From NCBI GenBank assembly GCA_035286745.1, contig DATECU010000376.1, forward strand, positions 1 to 23,173: a stretch of 23,173 bases of DNA. Reading direction: 5' to 3'. The notes under the pieces were generated by a model. It did no database searches, had not been told where the DNA came from, and saw nothing but the letters and a program-made list of their open reading frames with translations. This DNA is from DATECU01 sp035286745. GTDB taxonomy: Bacteria; Acidobacteriota; Vicinamibacteria; Fen-336. Position numbers and translations under genes: made by a program. Numbering within the stretch: the first letter of the stretch is position 1; every line of letters starts with the position of its first letter. Below are positions 1 through 7,440 of the stretch, piece after piece.

Positions 1-21
1 TCTGAAGAGGACGAGCCACAT
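1..21 (-). CDS. 5' end of a gene running off the left edge
   Basis: Only seven codons are visible, reading MWLVLFR from an ATG at 21-19. They count as a gene start because a perfect Shine-Dalgarno GGAGGT lies on the minus strand at 33-28, six bases upstream. The short hydrophobic start suggests a membrane-anchored protein. The gene follows radA on the same strand across a gap of about 300 bp. In several bacterial groups radA is followed by a YacL-type PIN/TRAM membrane protein and then ispD/ispF, so that is a reasonable guess, but seven residues cannot establish identity. Confidence 0.5.
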
Positions 22-318
22 GGAATGACCTCCGGGATGCGGGTCGCTGAAGGAACCCGGAATGAGACGGAGGAAACGGTATACAGGCGGATCACGGCCC
101 CCATCATAAACCCGCAGGAGGCGCTCGGGAAGAGACGGGGAGCGAGGGAACGGCTGGTAGCGATCTGCTCTCAGCGATCAGCCATCAGCCACGGACGGGA
201 GCCACAGGAAGGGAGCCGTCAAGCGACAAGATCAGGGGAGGACTGCCTCAGTAGACGCCTGCTTCCTATCGAGCTGAATGCCGATCGCTGACTGCTGACC
301 GCTCGCTTCGTCGACGCC
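22..318. other. Intergenic stretch downstream of radA
   Basis: No convincing gene lies here. The 88-codon plus-strand open frame across it has low-complexity, charged composition, and it runs over an inverted repeat and the start region of the minus-strand edge gene. The stretch holds the Shine-Dalgarno of the edge gene at 28-33. A weak minus-strand TATGAT at 108-103 could be a -10 box, though no good -35 accompanies it. A diverged inverted repeat occupies about 171-300. Confidence 0.6.
171..300. repeat. Dispersed inverted repeat, copy A
   Basis: The left arm at 171-190 begins TCAGCGATCAGCCATCAGC. The right arm at 273-300 is its imperfect reverse complement (GCTGAATGCCGATCGCTGA at 273-291), and about 80 bp lie between. 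The right arm, inverted, matches the left arm of copy B (8194-8212) at 18 of 19 positions. This resembles an intergenic repeat family of the REP or MITE type, although no transposase or target duplication is visible. Confidence 0.5.
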
Positions 319-1683
319 CTACTCCATCAAGCGCTCCAGCGCCTCTTCCAGCGTCTCGACGCCGATCTGCTGGATCCCCTCGGCGTCAGGGACGACGTTC
401 CTGGCCGGCAGCACGCAACGCTTGAAGCCCATCTGGCTGGCCTCCCGCAGGCGCAGGCCGGTCTGGCCAGCGCCTCGAACTTCACCGCCCAGGCCGATCT
501 CCCCGAACACCACGGTGTCCGCGGGCAGCGGCCGGTTGCGGAACGAGGAGGCGATGGCCGCCGCCACCCCCAGGTCGGCGGCCGGCTCGTCCACCTCGAG
601 TCCCCCGGCCACGCTCACGAACACGTCCTCGGTGGGAAGACCGAGACCCAGGCGCTTTTCCAGGACCGCCACCAGCAGGTTGGTACGGTTGGGGTCGATG
701 CCCAATGAGGTCCGCCGCGGGTTGCCGAAGGAGGTCGGGGAGACCAGAGCCTGCACCTCGACCAGCATGGGCCGCGAGCCCTCGATGGTCGCCACTACCG
801 CCGAGCCTGGCGAACCCGCCAAACGCTCGGACAGGAAGAGCGCCGAGGGGTTGGCTACCGGCTTTAGCCCACTCCCCGTCATCTCGAAGACGCCCATCTC
901 CGAGATGGCCCCGAAGCGGTTCTTCACCGCTCTCACGATGCGGTGATGCTGGTGCTTCTCGCCCTCGAAGTAGAGCACGGTGTCCACGATGTGCTCCAGC
1001 GACTTGGGCCCCGCCAGGTTGCCGTCCTTGGTGACGTGGCCGATCAGGAAGGTGGTGACACCCCTGCCCTTGGCCACGAACAGCAACTGGGTTGCCACCT
1101 CACGCACCTGACTGATGGAGCCGGGGGCCGAAGGGAAGCGCGGTGAGTAGATGGTCTGCACCGAGTCCACCACCAGGGCCGCCGGCTTCAAGGTCTCGAC
1201 CTCTTCGAGGATCCTGGTGAGCGAGGTCTCGCCCATCAAGAAGAGACCGCCGCCGGCGATGCCCAGCCGCTCGCCGCGGAGCTTGATCTGCCGTTCCGAC
1301 TCCTCACCCGAGACGTAGAGGACGGCCCCGCCGGTGCGCCCCAGGAGGTGCGCCACCTGCAAGAGCAGGGTGCTCTTGCCGATCCCGGGCTCGCCTCCGA
1401 TCAAGACCATGGAGCCGGGAACCAGGCCGCCGCCGAGAACCCGGTCGAACTCGTCGATGCCCGAGGAGATGCGGTCGGCCTCAGCACCATCGATCGAGTC
1501 GTAGGGCTTGGGCCGGCTGCCCATGACGAGGTCGAGGCTGCCCTGCTCGGCCTTGGCTGGGGCCGCCAGTTGCCGCTCCTCGCTCATGCTGTTCCACTCG
1601 CCGCAGTCGGGACAGCGCCCCAGCCACTTCGAGCTCTCGAACCCACAGGCCTGACAGACGAAGACGGTTCGCAGCTTGCTCAT
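319..1683 (-). CDS. radA: DNA repair protein RadA
   Basis: RadA is a RecA-like ATPase that promotes branch migration in recombinational repair. The 454-residue protein matches the usual length of about 455-460. A C4 zinc finger sits at residues 10-27 (Cys 10, 13, 24, 27), Walker A GEPGIGKS at 97-104, Walker B around 169-174, the RadA-specific KNRFG at 254-258, and a Lon-protease-like C-terminal domain carrying GLEVDEPAADLG. The open frame extends 135 codons further upstream, but that part overlaps the end of alr and is low-complexity. The ATG at 1683 gives the family N-terminus MSKLRTVFVCQACG. It lies 67 bp after alr on the same strand, so co-transcription is likely. Confidence 0.96.
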   Translation of the reverse strand: MSKLRTVFVCQACGFESSKWLGRCPDCGEWNSMSEERQLAAPAKAEQGSLDLVMGSRPKPYDSIDGAEADRISSGIDEFDRVLGGGLVPGSMVLIGGEPGIGKSTLLLQVAHLLGRTGGAVLYVSGEESERQIKLRGERLGIAGGGLFLMGETSLTRILEEVETLKPAALVVDSVQTIYSPRFPSAPGSISQVREVATQLLFVAKGRGVTTFLIGHVTKDGNLAGPKSLEHIVDTVLYFEGEKHQHHRIVRAVKNRFGAISEMGVFEMTGSGLKPVANPSALFLSERLAGSPGSAVVATIEGSRPMLVEVQALVSPTSFGNPRRTSLGIDPNRTNLLVAVLEKRLGLGLPTEDVFVSVAGGLEVDEPAADLGVAAAIASSFRNRPLPADTVVFGEIGLGGEVRGAGQTGLRLREASQMGFKRCVLPARNVVPDAEGIQQIGVETLEEALERLME

Positions 1684-1750
1684 GACGCAGCCCGACTCGC
1701 CACTCTCCGGCCCGGTGCCTCTCTGGTTGGCCTGGTGGTGGTGGTGCCGA

Positions 1751-2929
1751 TCACCCTTGGTGTCCTTGGTCTCTTGGGGGCGGATCCGGGAGGAACTTGG
1801 ACGCCACCGCCACCACCCGGCCCGCCTCGACGTAGACTCGCGGCACCCGCGCGCCGATACCGGTGAGCGCCGCCCAGGCGTTGGTGCCTGCCGCTTCGGC
1901 CACCTCCCATGCAGTAGGTGCATCGCCCAACAGCACCGCCGGCTCGCCGGCGCGCACCTGGGGCAGGCTGGTGACGTCCAGGGTGGTGAGGTCCATGCAC
2001 ACGGTTCCGGCAACCGGAACCCGCCGCCCGCCGACCCGGAAGCTGCCGCGCTCGGCCATGGCCGGCGTACGCGGTACGCCATCCGCATAACCGATGGGAA
2101 CGGTGGCGATGCGAGACGGCCGAGCGGTCACGAAACGCCCGCCATAGGAGATGGGGGTGCCTGGCTCCACCTCCTTGACCAGCGCGATCCGAGCCGATAC
2201 CGTCATCACCGGCTGGACCTCGACCTCCGGCGTGAGCGGTCGTGGACGAAGGCCATAAAGCAGCAGGCCCGGCCGAGCCAGGGTGTGCGAGGGTCGCAGG
2301 AAGGCGAGCCCGGCGCTATTCGCGGCATGGGTCCATTTTGGCCGCAGGCCGGTCCTTGCCAGGTCCGAAACCGCGGCGTCAAAACGATCGAGCTGAAGGT
2401 GGGTGAAGGCCGCGTCCTCGTCGGCACGCGCCAGATGCGTCATCAAGCCCTCGACCACGAGTCCGGCCTCCTGGAGATCGCCGGCAACCTGGGGGAGTTC
2501 GGCGGGAGCGAAGCCAAGCCGCCCCATGCCGGTGTCGACCTTGATGTGGGCGGCCAGCCGACGAGGCTCGGGGCAAGCCAGCACGGCGCGGAGCTGGTCT
2601 GGGGTCGACACCACGGGGGTGAGCCGATGCTCGACGAGGACCGGCACCTGGCCGGCCGCGAAGCCCGCCAGGACCACGATCGGCGTCGCGATCCCCGCCC
2701 GCCGCAGCTCCACCGCCTCCTCGACGTAGGCGACTGCCAAGAGCGGAGCGCCCAACTCGACCAGCGCTCGCGCCACCTCTCGAGCCCCGTGGCCATAGGC
2801 GTCGGCCTTCAGCACCGGCATCAACGGAACCGGCGAGAACGCCGCCAGCGCCCGGTAGTTGGCCCGCAGCCGATCGAGGTCCACCACCGCCTGAGCCGGC
2901 CGCAGCGCATCCAACGAGTTATTCACCAC
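1751..2929 (-). CDS. alr: Alanine racemase
   Basis: This is a PLP-dependent enzyme interconverting L- and D-alanine in the cytoplasm for peptidoglycan synthesis. The 392-residue protein has the PLP-binding lysine in VLKADAYGHG (Lys41), the conserved Arg in GMGRLGF (Arg137), the second catalytic base Tyr262 in PISYGGRF, and GYADG near 280. The C-terminal beta domain ends with the usual RVPRVY. The start is GTG at 2929, directly abutting the dnaB stop; a second GTG follows at 2926. An approximately 20-residue Pro/Arg/Gln-rich tail after the last family motif is unremarkable. The tight junction indicates one transcript with dnaB. Confidence 0.95.
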   Translation of the reverse strand: MVNNSLDALRPAQAVVDLDRLRANYRALAAFSPVPLMPVLKADAYGHGAREVARALVELGAPLLAVAYVEEAVELRRAGIATPIVVLAGFAAGQVPVLVEHRLTPVVSTPDQLRAVLACPEPRRLAAHIKVDTGMGRLGFAPAELPQVAGDLQEAGLVVEGLMTHLARADEDAAFTHLQLDRFDAAVSDLARTGLRPKWTHAANSAGLAFLRPSHTLARPGLLLYGLRPRPLTPEVEVQPVMTVSARIALVKEVEPGTPISYGGRFVTARPSRIATVPIGYADGVPRTPAMAERGSFRVGGRRVPVAGTVCMDLTTLDVTSLPQVRAGEPAVLLGDAPTAWEVAEAAGTNAWAALTGIGARVPRVYVEAGRVVAVASKFLPDPPPRDQGHQG

Positions 2930-4273
2930 TCAGCTCGACCGCCACTCCAGGTTCTCGAAGCGGGTGAACTCCTTGATGAAGGCGAGGCGGACGGTCCCGA
3001 TGGGGCCGTTGCGCTGCTTGCCGATGATGATCTCGGCCACTCCCCGGTTCTCCTCCGTCTCCTTGTAGACCTCTTCCCGGAAGATGAACATCACGATGTC
3101 GGCGTCCTGCTCGATGGCGCCGGACTCGCGCAGGTCGGAGAGCTGCGGCCGCTTCTCGGTACGGGCCTCAGGGGCCCGTGAGAGCTGGGACAGCGCCATC
3201 ACCGGCACGCCTAACTCCTTCGCCATACCCTTCAGGGACCGGCTGATGGAGGAGATCTCTTGCTGGCGGTTCTCGATTCGGCCCGAGCCCTGCACCAACT
3301 GCAAGTAGTCCACGATCACCAGGCCCAGGCCGTGCTCGGCCTTGAGGCGCCGGCACTTGGCGCGCATCTCCAGGGGGGTCAGAGTGGCCGAGTCGTCGAT
3401 GAAGATCTTGGAGGAGGACAGGTCGGCGTAGGCCTTGGCCAGGCGCGCCCAGTCCTTCTCCCCCAGGTTGCCGGTGCGCAGGCGGTGAGCGTCGATGCGG
3501 CCGTCGGCGCACAGCAGGCGAAGCACCAACTGTTCCTTCGACATCTCCAGAGAGAAGAGGCCCACCGGCTCGCCGGTCTTCTGGGTGGCGTACTGGGCGA
3601 TGTTGAGGCAGAGCGAGGTCTTGCCCATGGAAGGGCGGGCGGCCACGATGATGAGGTCGCCCTTCTGCAGGCCGCTGGTCCGCTCGTCGAGGTCGACGAA
3701 GCCGGTGGGCAAGCCGGTGACCAGGTCGCGGGACTGAGCGAGCTGGTCGATGGTCCGGAAGCTCTCCTTGAGCGTCTCCTTGATGGGGACGAAGCCGTGC
3801 CGGATGCGGTGCTCGGCGATGTCGAAGATCGCCTTCTCGGCCCGGTCCAGCAGCAGCGCCGCATCCTCCTCGGCTTCGTAGCACGACTGGGCGATGCGGT
3901 TGCTGGCGTGGATCAGGTTTCGGAGAACCGCCTTCTCCTTGATGATGCGGCTCCACTGCTCGACGCTGGTGACCCGAGGCACGCCGGAGGCCAGGCTGGC
4001 CAGGTAGGCCGGACCGCCCACCGCTTCCAGGGCCGAGCCGCGGGCCAGCTCGTCCTTCAGGGTGACCAGGTCGATGGGCTGGCTCTTCTCCGCCAGGTCG
4101 GCCATGGCCTCGAACACCCGGCGATGGGCCTCGCGGTAGAAGTCCTCCCGGGTCAGGATCTCCGCCGCCGAGTTGAAGGCGGAGTTGTCCACCAGGATGG
4201 CCCCCAGGACCGTCCTCTCCGCCTCCGCGTTGTGGGGCAGGACCTTGCCCGTGAGGGCGACCTCGGTAGCCAC
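2930..4273 (-). CDS. dnaB: Replicative DNA helicase DnaB
   Basis: DnaB is the hexameric 5'-3' helicase that unwinds the replication fork and binds primase through its N-terminal domain. The 447-residue protein has the N-terminal DnaB domain (about 10-115, beginning PHNAEAERTVLG) and a linker. The RecA-type motor then carries Walker A RPSMGKTS at 213-220, Walker B LVIVDYLQLV around 318-327 and the signature LRESGAIEQDAD at 381-392. No intein is inserted. The start is a GTG at 4273 with only a weak upstream purine run. The gene lies between rplI and alr in one direction, a common arrangement with the S6/S18/L9 cluster. Confidence 0.97.
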   Translation of the reverse strand: MATEVALTGKVLPHNAEAERTVLGAILVDNSAFNSAAEILTREDFYREAHRRVFEAMADLAEKSQPIDLVTLKDELARGSALEAVGGPAYLASLASGVPRVTSVEQWSRIIKEKAVLRNLIHASNRIAQSCYEAEEDAALLLDRAEKAIFDIAEHRIRHGFVPIKETLKESFRTIDQLAQSRDLVTGLPTGFVDLDERTSGLQKGDLIIVAARPSMGKTSLCLNIAQYATQKTGEPVGLFSLEMSKEQLVLRLLCADGRIDAHRLRTGNLGEKDWARLAKAYADLSSSKIFIDDSATLTPLEMRAKCRRLKAEHGLGLVIVDYLQLVQGSGRIENRQQEISSISRSLKGMAKELGVPVMALSQLSRAPEARTEKRPQLSDLRESGAIEQDADIVMFIFREEVYKETEENRGVAEIIIGKQRNGPIGTVRLAFIKEFTRFENLEWRSS

Positions 4274-4347
4274 GGGAACTTTCTACCCCCAGAAGACACG
4301 AAGCGCCAAGACCCGGTCGGGGCCTTCGCCTCGCGCGCGGGAAGAGC

Positions 4348-4794
4348 TTAGCCTTCTTTGGTGACCAGAAGCTTCAGGGTGGCCTGGACCTCGGGGTGGA
4401 GCTTGACCTTCACCTCGTGATCGCCCAGCTGCTTGATGGGCTCGTCCAGCAGCACCTTACGCTTGTCGATCTCGATACCCTTGCCCTTCAGGAACTCGGC
4501 GATGTCGCCGGAGGTGACGGACCCGTAGAGCGCGTCGTTCTCCCCCACCTTGCGCGGCGCCACGAAGCGCAGGGCGCCGATCCGCTGGGCCAGCTCCTCG
4601 TACTCGGCCTTCTCCTTGGCCAGCCGGGCCAGATGGGCCTTGCGTTCCTTGCCGATCATCGCCTTGTTGGCGTCGCTGACGGCCATGGCCAGGCCGCGCG
4701 GGAGCAGGAAGTTGCGGCCGTAGCCCTCCGCCACCTTGACCACGTCGCCTCGCTTGCCGAGCTTGTCTACGTCCTGCCTCAGGATCACTTCCAT
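4348..4794 (-). CDS. rplI: 50S ribosomal protein L9
   Basis: L9 binds domain V of 23S rRNA near the L1 stalk. The 148-residue product has the canonical N-terminal RNA-binding domain (MEVILRQDVDKLGKRGDVV, then GYGRNFLLPRGLA), a long charged connecting helix at about 42-75, and the C-terminal domain containing LYGSVTSGDI. Length and motifs are normal. The ATG at 4794 has a GGAGG Shine-Dalgarno just upstream. It sits 31 bp after the DUF2232 gene and 74 bp before dnaB on the same strand. Confidence 0.97.
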   Translation of the reverse strand: MEVILRQDVDKLGKRGDVVKVAEGYGRNFLLPRGLAMAVSDANKAMIGKERKAHLARLAKEKAEYEELAQRIGALRFVAPRKVGENDALYGSVTSGDIAEFLKGKGIEIDKRKVLLDEPIKQLGDHEVKVKLHPEVQATLKLLVTKEG

Positions 4795-4825
4795 GATGCC
4801 TCCAAGAAACGACAGGGAACCGACC

Positions 4826-5779
4826 TCAGCCCTCCGCGCGCGGGGGCTCGGCCCACTTCCTGAAATCGAACCAAAGATCGAAGAGCCCGACCAGGGCCAG
4901 GATCTGGAACCGCCACGGGTTCATGACGACGAGGGCCAGCACCGCGGCCCGGAACAGAGGGGGCGCCGCCAGGCGGCGTACGTAGTAGATCACGATGGCC
5001 AGCCCCGAGAGGGCGAAGCAGAAGGCCAGCACCAGGAGCACGTTATACGCCACCGGCTGCACGGGGGGCAGCAGAACCAGGGCGGCCGAGGCCACGAACA
5101 ACACCGCCAGCCCGAAGGGCCAGCGCAGACCTTCGAACTCGCCCCCTTCCAGCCAGGCCGGATCGCGGCGCACCAGGTAGGCCTTGAGCAGGGTGGCGTT
5201 CAGCACCACCAGCAGCCCGCCCCCGATCACGAACAGGGCGGGGTAGACAACGGCCACGACTCGCCTGAACAGGGCCAACTGCTCGACCATGGCCTCGGCT
5301 GCCTCTGCGGAGAAGCCCATTTCCTTGAGGTCGGCCAGGAAGCGTGGGGACTTGTCATACTCGAAGAGGGCCAAAGCGGATCGGGCCAGAGCCTGGTGAT
5401 CCACCAGCAACACCGCACCGGCGAGCAGGATCCAGAGTCCAAAGGCCCATCCGCAGCCCCGCACCAGACCGCGCCCCCGCACCAGGGCTTCACCGATGAG
5501 AAGGCCGGGCGCCGCGAAGAAGAAGAGAAAGGCCAGGGCGTAGCCGGGCCCGAAGCTGGCGCCCACCACCGCGGAGGCCAGGAAGACCACCAGGGCCGCG
5601 AGGCCCGGGCCGGTCTTGAGCCGGAGCAGCGACACCGGGAACGGCGCCGCCACCGCCAGGGGGCGGAGTTCCGGCCAGGCCAGGCCGGCTCCAAAGAGGG
5701 CAGCCGACGCCAGGGCGAGCCACAGACCGCCCGCCGTTTGAGGCTGCGGCCGCTCTCCGACCGTCGCGGATCCGGACAT
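4826..5779 (-). CDS. DUF2232 (YybS-like) membrane protein
   Basis: This 317-residue integral membrane protein is almost entirely hydrophobic, with about eight predicted transmembrane segments and a soluble loop near the middle (YDKSPRFLADLKEMGFS). The position between rpsR and rplI is that of YybS/DUF2232 proteins in Firmicutes and Acidobacteria-like genomes. The loop just before a conserved membrane segment also fits that family. Molecular function is not established for the family. It ends with a short acidic tail and lies in the ribosomal-protein operon, so it is probably constitutively co-expressed. Confidence 0.75.
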   Translation of the reverse strand: MSGSATVGERPQPQTAGGLWLALASAALFGAGLAWPELRPLAVAAPFPVSLLRLKTGPGLAALVVFLASAVVGASFGPGYALAFLFFFAAPGLLIGEALVRGRGLVRGCGWAFGLWILLAGAVLLVDHQALARSALALFEYDKSPRFLADLKEMGFSAEAAEAMVEQLALFRRVVAVVYPALFVIGGGLLVVLNATLLKAYLVRRDPAWLEGGEFEGLRWPFGLAVLFVASAALVLLPPVQPVAYNVLLVLAFCFALSGLAIVIYYVRRLAAPPLFRAAVLALVVMNPWRFQILALVGLFDLWFDFRKWAEPPRAEG

Positions 5780-5844
5780 GCTTCTGCTCTACCTGACGAG
5801 TGGCGGGAGGCGCTCCTCACCTCCCGCCCAGAACCTGGAGTCGG

Positions 5845-6180
5845 CTACTCCGACGCGAACGGCAAGAGGGCGATGGCCCGGGCCCGCTTGATGGCCAGGG
5901 TCACCTTGCGCTGGTGCTCGGCGCAGGTCCCGAACATTCGGCGGGGCAGGATCTTGCCGCGCTCGGGCACGAAACCGGAGAGCAGCTTGACGTCCTTGTA
6001 GTCGACGTAGTCGATCTTGTCCGCACAGAACTTGCAGACCTTGCGCCGCCGAAAGAAGTAGCGCTTGCCGCCGTCCTTGGCGCCAGCAGCGCCGCCGCGG
6101 CCCGCCCCGGGCTTGCCCCGGTCCTTGCCCCCTCCAAACGAACGGCCTCCACCGCCGCCGCCGCCGCCAAACCCGCTCAC
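5845..6180 (-). CDS. rpsR: 30S ribosomal protein S18, glycine-rich N-terminal extension
   Basis: S18 pairs with S6 on the platform of the small subunit. The last 70 or so residues are canonical: FFRRRKVCKFC, then KLLSGFVPERGKILPRR and TCAEHQRKVTLAIKRAR. Two Cys, plus a later Cys-x2-His, mark the zinc-binding form. The first 38 residues are a Gly/Arg/Lys-rich extension with eight consecutive glycines at 5-12, making the protein 111 residues against a usual 70-90. The start is a GTG at 6180 overlapping the rpsF stop (GTGA), so translational coupling is expected. Internal starts were not preferred because the whole extension stays in frame and the overlap is typical. Confidence 0.95.
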   Translation of the reverse strand: MSGFGGGGGGGGRSFGGGKDRGKPGAGRGGAAGAKDGGKRYFFRRRKVCKFCADKIDYVDYKDVKLLSGFVPERGKILPRRMFGTCAEHQRKVTLAIKRARAIALLPFASE

Positions 6181-6578
6181 AGCTCCACCTCCTCGACGTC
6201 CTCCACCGGCGGCCGGGGCCGCACCTTACGCTTGGATTCCACCACCGCTCGCCGCGCCCTGCGGCGTTCGGCCTTGCGCAGCTCCTCGTCGACACGCACG
6301 GTGATGAAGCGGATGATGCCGTCGGTGACCCGGATGCGGCGCTCGACCTCCTTGACCAGGGCGACGCCGCCCTCGACGGTCATGAGGACGTAGGAGCCCT
6401 CGCGGTGCTTGCCCACCAGGTAGGCGAGGCGCTTCTTGCCCCACTTCTCGACCTTCTGGATGCGGCCCCCTTCCTTCTCGATGTAGCCCTGGACCAGGGT
6501 GGTCAGGGCATCGACCTCGGGCTCTCCGAGGTTGGGGTCCGCCACGAATAGGACTTCGTAGACGCGGTCTTGAGACAC
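6177..6578 (-). CDS. rpsF: 30S ribosomal protein S6
   Basis: S6 binds S18 and the central domain of 16S rRNA. The 133-residue protein carries the family core: YEVLFVADPNL near the start, the conserved KWGKKRLAY motif, then a beta-strand segment and RVTDGIIRFITVRVDE. It ends in an Arg-rich stretch followed by an acidic tail (VEDVEEVEL), as S6 often does. The start is a GTG at 6578 with an AGGAGG Shine-Dalgarno nine bases upstream. A 173-bp leader with two perfect hairpins precedes it. No ssb gene lies between rpsF and rpsR, unlike in many bacteria. Confidence 0.96.
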   Translation of the reverse strand: MSQDRVYEVLFVADPNLGEPEVDALTTLVQGYIEKEGGRIQKVEKWGKKRLAYLVGKHREGSYVLMTVEGGVALVKEVERRIRVTDGIIRFITVRVDEELRKAERRRARRAVVESKRKVRPRPPVEDVEEVEL

Positions 6579-6603
6579 TCTGACGATCCTCCTCTTGGAT
6601 CAG

Positions 6604-6626
6604 GCCGCCGCTTCCGGAGCGGCGGC
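6604..6626 (-). promoter_or_regulatory. Perfect hairpin in the rpsF leader
   Basis: Nine-bp arms GCCGCCGCT and AGCGGCGGC enclose a five-base loop (6613-6617), read CCGGA on the transcribed strand. The hairpin ends about 26 bases before the rpsF GTG and just upstream of its Shine-Dalgarno. The rpsF leader of many bacteria carries an S6:S18-binding autoregulatory structure. The position fits, but I cannot match its consensus by eye, so a role in autoregulation is inference. Confidence 0.4.
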
Positions 6627-6675
6627 ACGTTTCGCCCCTTTCGACCGACTGCCTGGTCTACCGGGAGCAAGGAGC

Positions 6676-6694
6676 CCGCCGGTTCGCCCGGCGG
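6676..6694 (-). promoter_or_regulatory. Second hairpin upstream of rpsF
   Basis: Seven-bp perfect arms CCGCCGG and CCGGCGG flank a five-base loop at 6683-6687. It lies about 100 bp before rpsF and about 60 bp after the pth stop on the same strand. It could terminate or attenuate read-through from pth, or form part of the rpsF leader. No U-tract follows. A weak TACACT (-10-like, 6708-6703 on the minus strand) lies on its upstream side. Confidence 0.3.
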
Positions 6695-6751
6695 AAACTC
6701 GTAGTGTAACCCAAACCAGGGGCGGTTCGAGGACCCAGGCGGTCGGCAGCC

Positions 6752-7327
6752 CTAGCGGCGGGGGCGGGCACCGTTGAACTGGCTCATCGCCGCCGGCAAG
6801 CCCTCGCGCAGCAGGCACAGGACGGCGTCCGAAGCCCGGCCCACCAGCTCCTGCACCACCAGGACCTCTTCTTCCGGAAAGTCGGAGAGGACATAGGCGG
6901 CCAGGTCCGACGGCGGCTCCTCAGGGCCGATCCCCAGGCGCAGCCGGGGGAAGTCCTCGCTCGCCACCACGTCGATGATGGAGCGCAGACCGTTGTGGCC
7001 GCCATGGCTCCCGCGTTCCCGGATCCTGATCTCGGAAAAGCCGATGGCCGCATCGTCCACCATCACCAGCATGTCCTGGGGGCCGAGCCGATGTTGATCG
7101 AGCAGCTGGGCCACCGCCACCCCGCTGCGGTTCATGAAGGTGAGCGGCTTGACGAACAGCACGTCCTGATCCGCCAAACGCGCCGCCTGCACCCAGGCTT
7201 CGCCCTCCAGGCAACCGCTGCCGCCGCCGGCGCGGGCCAGCAACTGGTCCACCACCATGAACCCCAGATTGTGACGGGTCCGGCGGTAGCGCTCTCCGGG
7301 ATTGCCCAGACCGACGAGAAGACGCAT
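6752..7327 (-). CDS. pth: Peptidyl-tRNA hydrolase
   Basis: Pth releases peptides from prematurely dropped peptidyl-tRNAs. With the start at 7327 (MRLLVGLGNPG) the protein is 191 residues, a normal length; an ATG five codons upstream is also open but precedes the family N-terminus. Active-site residues are visible: Asn9 in GLGNPG, the catalytic His19 in TRHNLGF, Asn66 in FMNRSG, Asp91/92 in MVDDAAIGF, and Asn112 in GGHNGL. The usual His-Asp-Asp segment reads Val-Asp-Asp here, a mild variation. It lies downstream of rplY, the common rplY-pth pairing. Confidence 0.95.
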   Translation of the reverse strand: MRLLVGLGNPGERYRRTRHNLGFMVVDQLLARAGGGSGCLEGEAWVQAARLADQDVLFVKPLTFMNRSGVAVAQLLDQHRLGPQDMLVMVDDAAIGFSEIRIRERGSHGGHNGLRSIIDVVASEDFPRLRLGIGPEEPPSDLAAYVLSDFPEEEVLVVQELVGRASDAVLCLLREGLPAAMSQFNGARPRR

Positions 7328-7369
7328 GCGTTCGTTGCACAACCGGCCAGGCCGGGCACCTTGGGCGAA

Positions 7370-7395
7370 GAGGGGCGCAGCAGGCTGCGCCCCTC
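7370..7395 (-). terminator. Perfect 11-bp hairpin between rplY and pth
   Basis: The arms GAGGGGCGCAG and CTGCGCCCCTC enclose a four-base loop (7381-7384). It lies 45 bp past the rplY stop and 42 bp before the pth start. On the minus strand it is followed by TTCGCCC rather than a U-run, so it is not a textbook intrinsic terminator. It may attenuate transcription or stabilise the 3' end of the rplY message. Confidence 0.4.
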
Positions 7396-7440
7396 CGGCG
7401 ATCCGATGGGGTCCTCAGGACGACGAGAACCCCGCCTTCC

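Noticed and set aside
25..291. 88-codon plus-strand open frame
   Set aside because: No family pattern, low-complexity charged composition, and it runs over the inverted repeat and the start region of the minus-strand edge gene.
1676..3181. 501-codon plus-strand frame across alr and dnaB
   Set aside because: It is antisense to two clearly recognised genes and shows only GC-driven Arg/His/Gly-rich composition.
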